Shown here piece by piece: positions 5,805 through 9,501 of a stretch of 9,501 nucleotides of DNA. Origin of the DNA: an uncultured Polaribacter sp. GTDB lineage: Bacteria; Bacteroidota; Bacteroidia; Flavobacteriales; Flavobacteriaceae. The stretch's first letter is position 1. Each line of letters starts with the position of its first letter. The DNA lies in assembly GCA_937936695.1 (NCBI GenBank), contig CALHCK010000024.1, positions 1 through 9,501 on the forward strand. Direction: 5' to 3'. The notes under the pieces are model-generated. The model saw nothing but the letters and a program-made list of their open reading frames with translations, did no database searches and was not told the DNA's origin. Both the position numbers and the translations under genes were made by a program.

Positions 5805-6695
5805 TTATCTTCTTTTCTTTTTTGATGAAAAACCTGTGGTGCGTTTTTTGTTTTTAGGTGATGATTTTCTAAAAGAGGCGCTTTTTTTATTAAACGCATT
5901 TTTTGTAGGTGCTGGTTTCTTTTTGGCTGATGATGGTTTTGGTTTTTCTTTTACAACAGAAGCTTCTTCGGTTTTAGAAGAAGTTGCAATCATTTTATTA
6001 ATTTCTTTTAATTCTTCAGGTGTTAATTCTCTCCAATCACCAGGTTTTAAAACACCTAATTCTACATTCATTATTCTGGTGCGTTTTAACTTAGTTACCT
6101 CGTAATCTAAGTATTCACACATTCTTCTAATTTGCCTGTTTAAGCCCTGAACTAAAATAATTTTAAACACTTTTTCGGACACTTTTTCTACCCTACATTT
6201 TTTGGTAACTGTACCAAGAATAGGTATTCCGTTTCCCATTTTTAAGATAAAATCGTCGTCAATTCTTTTATCAACAGTAACTATATATTCTTTCTCGTGG
6301 TTATTACCTGCTCTAAGTATTTTGTTTACAATATCTCCATCATTTGTTAAAAAAATTAATCCTTCGGATGGTTTATCTAAACGACCAATAGGAAATAATC
6401 TTTCTGGATGATTTACTGCTTTTACAATATTATTTCGCTCTCTAGAATCTGTTGTAGAAACAATGCCTACAGGCTTGTTTAATGCAATGTATAATGTTTT
6501 GGGTTTGTGTTTTAACAACCTACCATCTACCCTAACAACATCTTTTTTAAAAACACGGTTTCCTAATTGTGTTATTTTTCCGTTGATGGTTACCCTACCT
6601 TCTACAATTAGTTTTTCAGCTTCTCTACGAGAGCAAATTCCGGTTGAACTAATAAATTTATTGAGGTTTACAGACTGTTGATTATTTTTTTCCAA
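5805..6695 (-). CDS. rluF: 23S rRNA pseudouridine(2604) synthase, RluF type, with basic C-terminal tail
   Basis: RluF turns U2604 of 23S rRNA into pseudouridine; the E. coli enzyme also makes pseudouridine 35 in tRNA-Tyr. Counting from the TTG at 6695 (296 residues), an S4 RNA-binding domain covers about 9-55 (NLNKFISSTGICSRREAEKL...). The catalytic domain has IALNKPVGIVSTT, the catalytic Asp107 in PIGRLDKPSEGLIFLTN, and the blocks NKILRAGNNHEKEY, GIPILGTVTKKC and LVQGLNRQIRRMCEYL. These match E. coli RluF closely from memory, more so than RluB. Residues from about 238 to the end are a Lys/Ser/Pro/Ala-rich tail ending KKKRR, probably disordered and RNA-binding; E. coli RluF has a shorter, similar tail. 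The frame opens at TTG 6713, but that codon is inside the -7 box. Starting at TTG 6695 puts the catalytic Asp at 107, as in E. coli. The choice between the two TTGs is inferred. Confidence 0.93.
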   Translation of the reverse strand: MEKNNQQSVNLNKFISSTGICSRREAEKLIVEGRVTINGKITQLGNRVFKKDVVRVDGRLLKHKPKTLYIALNKPVGIVSTTDSRERNNIVKAVNHPERLFPIGRLDKPSEGLIFLTNDGDIVNKILRAGNNHEKEYIVTVDKRIDDDFILKMGNGIPILGTVTKKCRVEKVSEKVFKIILVQGLNRQIRRMCEYLDYEVTKLKRTRIMNVELGVLKPGDWRELTPEELKEINKMIATSSKTEEASVVKEKPKPSSAKKKPAPTKNAFNKKSASFRKSSPKNKKRTTGFSSKKKRR

Positions 6696-6710
6696 AAAAG
6701 ATATTTTATA

Positions 6711-6740
6711 CAAAAATACAAACTATTGTAAAACCCGCAA
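6711..6740 (-). promoter_or_regulatory. Strong Bacteroidota-type promoter for rluF
   Basis: Minus strand: TTG at 6738-6740, exactly 19 bases of spacer, then TATTTTTG at 6711-6718. This fits the -33 TTG / -7 TAnnTTTG layout with the typical spacing and is the best promoter in the window. The predicted transcript starts near 6704-6707, downstream of TTG 6713, so translation more likely begins at TTG 6695 with a leader of about 10 nt. The promoter starts within 20 bases of the alkB stop codon, so rluF need not depend on alkB transcription. Confidence 0.7.
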
Positions 6741-6757
6741 GGTGTTTATTGTAAGCT

Positions 6758-7360
6758 TTAAATAACTATTGTTCTAAACGTTAAATTAATTCTAGGTGTG
6801 GTTACTTTTTTTGTTGTGGGCAATGTATGCAACCAATAATCTTGTGTATTTTCTTTCATTACCAAGAGGCTACCATTTTCTAAAACAGTGTCTATTCTTT
6901 GTTTATTTTCTTTGTGTTTAAAAGAAAATTTACGGGTGGCTCCCAAAGATAAAGAAGCTATTGCCCCATGTTTTTTTAACATTTTTTCACTGTCTGCATG
7001 ATATCCCATTCCTTGACTGCCCGATTCGTATAAATTTAATAAACACGAGTTATAAACCTCTCCACTCTCTCTTTCAATAAGTGTTTTAAGTGCTAAAAGT
7101 TGTTTATTAAAAACTATTGCTCTTTTTGTAATATTAGAATAGGTGTAATTAAAAGTTTTTGTTCCATACCAAGCCACCTTTCTATCTGTTATTATCTTCT
7201 TTCCAAAAATTATCGCCTCATCATTTTTCCAAGGCACATTATTTAATAAATAATCGTAATAAAAATCGCATTCTTTTTTAGAGAGTATTATGCCATGTGC
7301 ATTTGCCACTCCATCAAATGGTAATATGTTACTTATTTTTTCTGTTGAAAATAAATCCAT
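6758..7360 (-). CDS. alkB: AlkB-family Fe(II)/2-oxoglutarate-dependent dioxygenase
   Basis: AlkB proteins remove methyl and similar adducts (1-methyladenine, 3-methylcytosine) from DNA or RNA by oxidation, using Fe(II), O2 and 2-oxoglutarate. Counting from ATG 7360 (200 residues), the iron ligands are His121 and Asp123 in GYHADSE and His178 in YWLHTLP. The 2-oxoglutarate-binding arginines are Arg190 and Arg196 in PRINLTFR. The DRKVAWYG block (about 59-66), the NLYESGSQGMGYHAD region and IASLSLGATRKFSF give it the look of the ALKBH2/3-like repair group, not E. coli AlkB itself. Length is normal and all key residues are present. The frame can be extended five residues to TTG 7375, but the ATG gives the typical MDLF start and leaves room for a promoter. 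It is divergent from the symporter gene and 62 bases from the rluF start. An ada gene or adaptive-response box is not seen. Confidence 0.93.
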   Translation of the reverse strand: MDLFSTEKISNILPFDGVANAHGIILSKKECDFYYDYLLNNVPWKNDEAIIFGKKIITDRKVAWYGTKTFNYTYSNITKRAIVFNKQLLALKTLIERESGEVYNSCLLNLYESGSQGMGYHADSEKMLKKHGAIASLSLGATRKFSFKHKENKQRIDTVLENGSLLVMKENTQDYWLHTLPTTKKVTTPRINLTFRTIVI

Positions 7361-7427
7361 AAAATAAAAATACAAATTAAAGCTTAATTAGTTACTTTTA
7401 GAACTTATTAAATTTTAACCACCACTT
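7361..7427. promoter_or_regulatory. Divergent promoter region between alkB and the symporter gene
   Basis: The 67 bases between the two ATGs must hold both promoters. Leftward, the minus strand reads TTAATTTG at 7373-7380, one mismatch from TAnnTTTG, giving alkB a very short leader. Rightward, TACTTTTA at 7393-7400 is one mismatch from the same consensus and lies 27 bases before the symporter ATG. Neither has a clear -33 TTG. Both boxes are weak calls; no operator dyad is obvious. Confidence 0.35.
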
Positions 7428-9242
7428 ATGATTTCTTTAAGCAGCTTAGACTATTTTTTAATTGTTTCTTTTTTTACTTTAGTTGTTCTTATAGGAGTTT
7501 TCGTTTCTAAAAAATCTAGTAAAAGTAGTTCAGAATTTTTTCTTTCAGGAAGAAGCATGCCTTGGTGGTTGCTTGGTTTTTCTATGGTGGCTACTACTTT
7601 TGCTGCAGATACCCCACTTTTGGTAACAGACATTGTTAGGGCAAACGGTGTTTCTGGTAATTGGGTTTGGTGGGCTTTTTTAATTACTGGATTGCTTACT
7701 GTTTTTATATATGCAAAATTATGGCGAAAATCTGCTGTAAATACAGATTTAGAATTTTATGAACTGCGCTATAGCGGTAAAGCAGCGCAATTTTTAAGAG
7801 GTTTTAGAGCCATTTATTTAGGCGTAATATTTAACATTTTAGTAATGGCTGTAGTTACTTTAGCTGCTATAAAAATTGGAGGTATTATGCTAGGTATTCA
7901 ACCTTGGCAAGTAGTTGTATATGCAGGTGTAATTACCGTTGTATTTAGTGCTTTAGGCGGTTTTAGAGGTGTAGTTTATACCGATTTTTTATTATTTATA
8001 ATTGCTTTATTTGGTGCTTTTGCCGCGGCATATTATGCTGTTAACCTTCCGGAAGTTGGTGGTTTAACTAAATTATTACAAAACGATTTGGTAATTTCTA
8101 AAATGAATTTATTGCCCGATTTTAACAATACCGAAACGGTAATTATTATTTTAATTATTCCTATTGCCTTACAATGGTGGTCTTCTTGGTACCCTGGTGC
8201 AGAACCTGGTGGTGGTGGCTATATTGCGCAACGAATGTTAGCTGCTAAAGACGAAAATCATGCAATTGGTGCTACATTCTTTTTTAATTTTGTTCATTAT
8301 GCACTACGCCCTTGGCCATGGATTTTAGTGGCTTTTGCTTCATTAGTAATTTACCCAGACATTGCTAGTTTACAAACTGCTTTCCCAAACATTCCTGCAG
8401 ATAAATTAGGGCATGATTTAGCTTACCCTGCTATGTTAAACTTTTTACCAAATGGTATTTTAGGTATTGTGTTAGCTTCTTTAATTGCTGCATACATGAG
8501 TACCATTTCTACTCATTTAAATTGGGGTGCTTCTTATGTAGTAAATGACTTTTATCAGCGGTTTATAAAAAAAGATGCTACCGAAAAACAGCTCGTAAAT
8601 ATTGGCCGATTAACTACTGTTTTAATGATGTTTATTAGTGGAGTTTTGGCTCTAAATTTAACCAATGTAAAACAGGTTTTTGACATTATTATAATGTTTG
8701 GTGCAGGTACTGGTTTACTGTTTATTTTAAGATGGTTTTGGTGGCGTATTAACGCTTGGAGCGAAATTTCGGCAATGTTTGCATCGGGTATTATTTCTAT
8801 TTTACTAAACTTTACAACTTTAGGAACAACTCTATTTGGTGCTACATCGGGTATTTTACCTACATGGTTTCAATTACCTTTTGTTGTTTTAATTACTACC
8901 ACTATTTGGTTAATAGCAACTTTTATTACACAACCAGACACTAAAGATGTGTTATATAATTTTTACACTAAAATTCAACCTGGTGGTCCGGGTTGGAATA
9001 AAATTATTAGAGATGCTGCATTAGAAAACATCAACTTAAAAACAAACAATACTCCTTGGAGTGTACCTGCTGGTATTTTAGCAATTCTATTAAGTTGTGT
9101 TTTAATATACAGTTGTTTATTTGCTACAGGTTTTTTTATTTACGGAGAGCTAATTAAAGGTGTATTACTTTCTATTTTAATGATCATTTCAGGTATTTTA
9201 CTAATTAAAGTTTGGCAAAAAATTAAAAGTAGTATTTTATAA
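7428..9242 (+). CDS. Sodium:solute symporter (SSS family), substrate unknown
   Basis: The 604-residue inner-membrane protein belongs to the LeuT-fold SSS family, which uses the sodium gradient to import sugars, amino acids, vitamins or organic acids. About 14 hydrophobic segments are visible, including 8-27, 46-66, 78-98, 128-150, 160-178, 184-205, 236-252, 278-305, 337-360, 392-410, 414-434, 446-466, 481-500, 545-566 and 570-595, some of them borderline. Family signs are SGRSMPWWLLGFSMVATTFA (40-59) in the first core helix, and LIAAYMSTISTHLNWGASY (352-370), whose Ser/Thr cluster corresponds to the sodium-binding helix TM8 of vSGLT. The WYPGAEPGGGGYIAQRML stretch (254-271) and TM1 motif suggest the large Bacteroidota subgroup often annotated only as Na+/solute symporter. 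No binding protein or catabolic gene is next to it, so the substrate cannot be named. It is monocistronic as far as can be seen: 259 bases without a gene follow. Confidence 0.92.
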   Translation: MISLSSLDYFLIVSFFTLVVLIGVFVSKKSSKSSSEFFLSGRSMPWWLLGFSMVATTFAADTPLLVTDIVRANGVSGNWVWWAFLITGLLTVFIYAKLWRKSAVNTDLEFYELRYSGKAAQFLRGFRAIYLGVIFNILVMAVVTLAAIKIGGIMLGIQPWQVVVYAGVITVVFSALGGFRGVVYTDFLLFIIALFGAFAAAYYAVNLPEVGGLTKLLQNDLVISKMNLLPDFNNTETVIIILIIPIALQWWSSWYPGAEPGGGGYIAQRMLAAKDENHAIGATFFFNFVHYALRPWPWILVAFASLVIYPDIASLQTAFPNIPADKLGHDLAYPAMLNFLPNGILGIVLASLIAAYMSTISTHLNWGASYVVNDFYQRFIKKDATEKQLVNIGRLTTVLMMFISGVLALNLTNVKQVFDIIIMFGAGTGLLFILRWFWWRINAWSEISAMFASGIISILLNFTTLGTTLFGATSGILPTWFQLPFVVLITTTIWLIATFITQPDTKDVLYNFYTKIQPGGPGWNKIIRDAALENINLKTNNTPWSVPAGILAILLSCVLIYSCLFATGFFIYGELIKGVLLSILMIISGILLIKVWQKIKSSIL

Positions 9243-9316
9243 TATTACCTAATTTAAGTACTAACCTTTAGTATATCTTAAAAACATTTAATAACCAAGT
9301 TATCTATTTATAGCTT

Positions 9317-9370
9317 TAATTTTTAGATTGTTATCATATTTTTATTTTTTTTAAAAACATCTAAAAATTA
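9317..9370. terminator. Long inverted repeat downstream of the symporter gene (possible terminator)
   Basis: TAATTTTTAGAT (9317-9328) and ATCTAAAAATTA (9359-9370) are perfect 12-base inverted arms around 30 bases. With one bulged T (9329), GTT at 9330-9332 adds three more pairs with AAC at 9356-9358. The T-rich tract is inside the loop instead of after the stem, so this is not a classical intrinsic terminator. It starts 75 bases after the symporter stop. The left-arm sequence TAATTTTTA recurs at 9379-9387. Confidence 0.35.
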
Positions 9371-9389
9371 CGAAATACTAATTTTTAAC

Positions 9390-9446
9390 ATTTAGTTAAT
9401 GTTATTTTAATAAAAAAATAACGTCCAATTAACATATTAACTAAAT
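9390..9446. repeat. Nested inverted repeat, possible operator or cruciform
   Basis: ATTTAGTTAAT (9390-9400) is matched by ATTAACTAAAT (9436-9446). Inside, GTTATTTT (9401-9408) pairs with AAAATAAC (9415-9422) around a 6-base loop. The left arm is thus a continuous 19 bases, while the right arm is split by 13 bases (9423-9435). Those 13 bases contain TTAACAT, which can pair instead with ATGTTA at 9399-9404, giving a second possible fold. A smaller dyad, TAACATT (9387-9393) with AATGTTA (9398-9404), overlaps it. The site may belong to the control region of a gene beyond the right edge. No coding sequence is seen in 9243-9501. Confidence 0.4.
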
Positions 9447-9501
9447 ACAAAACTAGTATGCACTTTTTTTTAAACTTGAAAAAGTTATTTCACATTCACT
9501 T

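Noticed and set aside
5836..6681. Open frames on the plus strand opposite rluF (5836-6105, 6202-6411, 6463-6681)
   Set aside because: They lie wholly inside the well-supported rluF gene, their translations are hydrophobic reverse-complement shadows with no family motif, and none has its own promoter.
7451..7633. Minus-strand 60-codon frame inside the symporter gene
   Set aside because: Antisense shadow of the first two membrane helices, with no independent support.
8756..8944. Plus-strand 62-codon frame overlapping the symporter gene in another frame
   Set aside because: An aromatic-rich out-of-frame reading of membrane-helix codons; the symporter frame is intact through this region.
9448..9455. 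TAGTTTTG on the minus strand, a match to the -7 consensus
   Set aside because: It points left into gene-free DNA and then the 3' end of the symporter gene, with no minus-strand gene to serve; chance matches are common in AT-rich sequence.
1..9501. Search for CRISPR, defence island, prophage, toxin-antitoxin, IS ends, tRNA and rRNA
   Set aside because: No repeat-spacer pattern, transposase, phage gene, paired small genes or tRNA cloverleaf was seen; most genes are core functions.

Overview
The window looks like part of the chromosome of a marine-type Flavobacteriaceae bacterium, near Polaribacter or Tenacibaculum. This is an inference with no database check. The DNA is strongly AT-rich by eye. 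Genes lack Shine-Dalgarno sites and instead have Bacteroidota-type -7 boxes (TAnnTTTG). Two lipoproteins carry lipoboxes, one of them with an acidic surface-export-like tail. The Tgt, LptG, RluF and DUF4369-TlpA proteins are of flavobacterial type.

Layout, left to right. (1) 1-881, minus strand: the N-terminal part of a surface lipoprotein with a Glu/Lys/Pro linker and a secreted domain that resembles a jelly-roll polysaccharide lyase; it runs off the left edge. (2) 882-1140: a divergent promoter region with a dyad and short repeats. (3) 1141-2169, plus: a TlpA-like thioredoxin-fold lipoprotein, closed by a long, perfectly palindromic bidirectional terminator at 2193-2241. (4) 2260-3213, minus: accA. 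(5) 3364-5621, minus: tgt followed by an lptF/lptG-family permease, probably one operon. (6) 5701-5801: a structured intergenic element with an internal duplication and crossing complementary arms. (7) 5805-6695, minus: rluF with a long basic tail and an unusually clear promoter. (8) 6758-7360, minus: an AlkB-family dioxygenase. (9) 7428-9242, plus: a sodium:solute symporter divergent from alkB. (10) 9243-9501: gene-free AT-rich DNA with two complex inverted repeats.

Most genes are housekeeping: fatty-acid synthesis (accA), LPS export (lptG), tRNA queuosine (tgt), 23S rRNA pseudouridine (rluF) and alkylation repair (alkB). The thioredoxin-like lipoprotein, the lyase-like lipoprotein and the symporter are envelope and nutrient functions. 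One possible functional link is tgt and rluF. In E. coli their products modify neighbouring anticodon bases of tRNA-Tyr: Q34 by Tgt and pseudouridine 35 by RluF.

I found no defence system, prophage, IS element, CRISPR array, tRNA or rRNA. The most unusual items are the structured element at 5701-5801, the Tgt that lacks its zinc cysteines, the near-leaderless promoter/start arrangements at tgt and rluF, and the nested inverted repeats at the right end.
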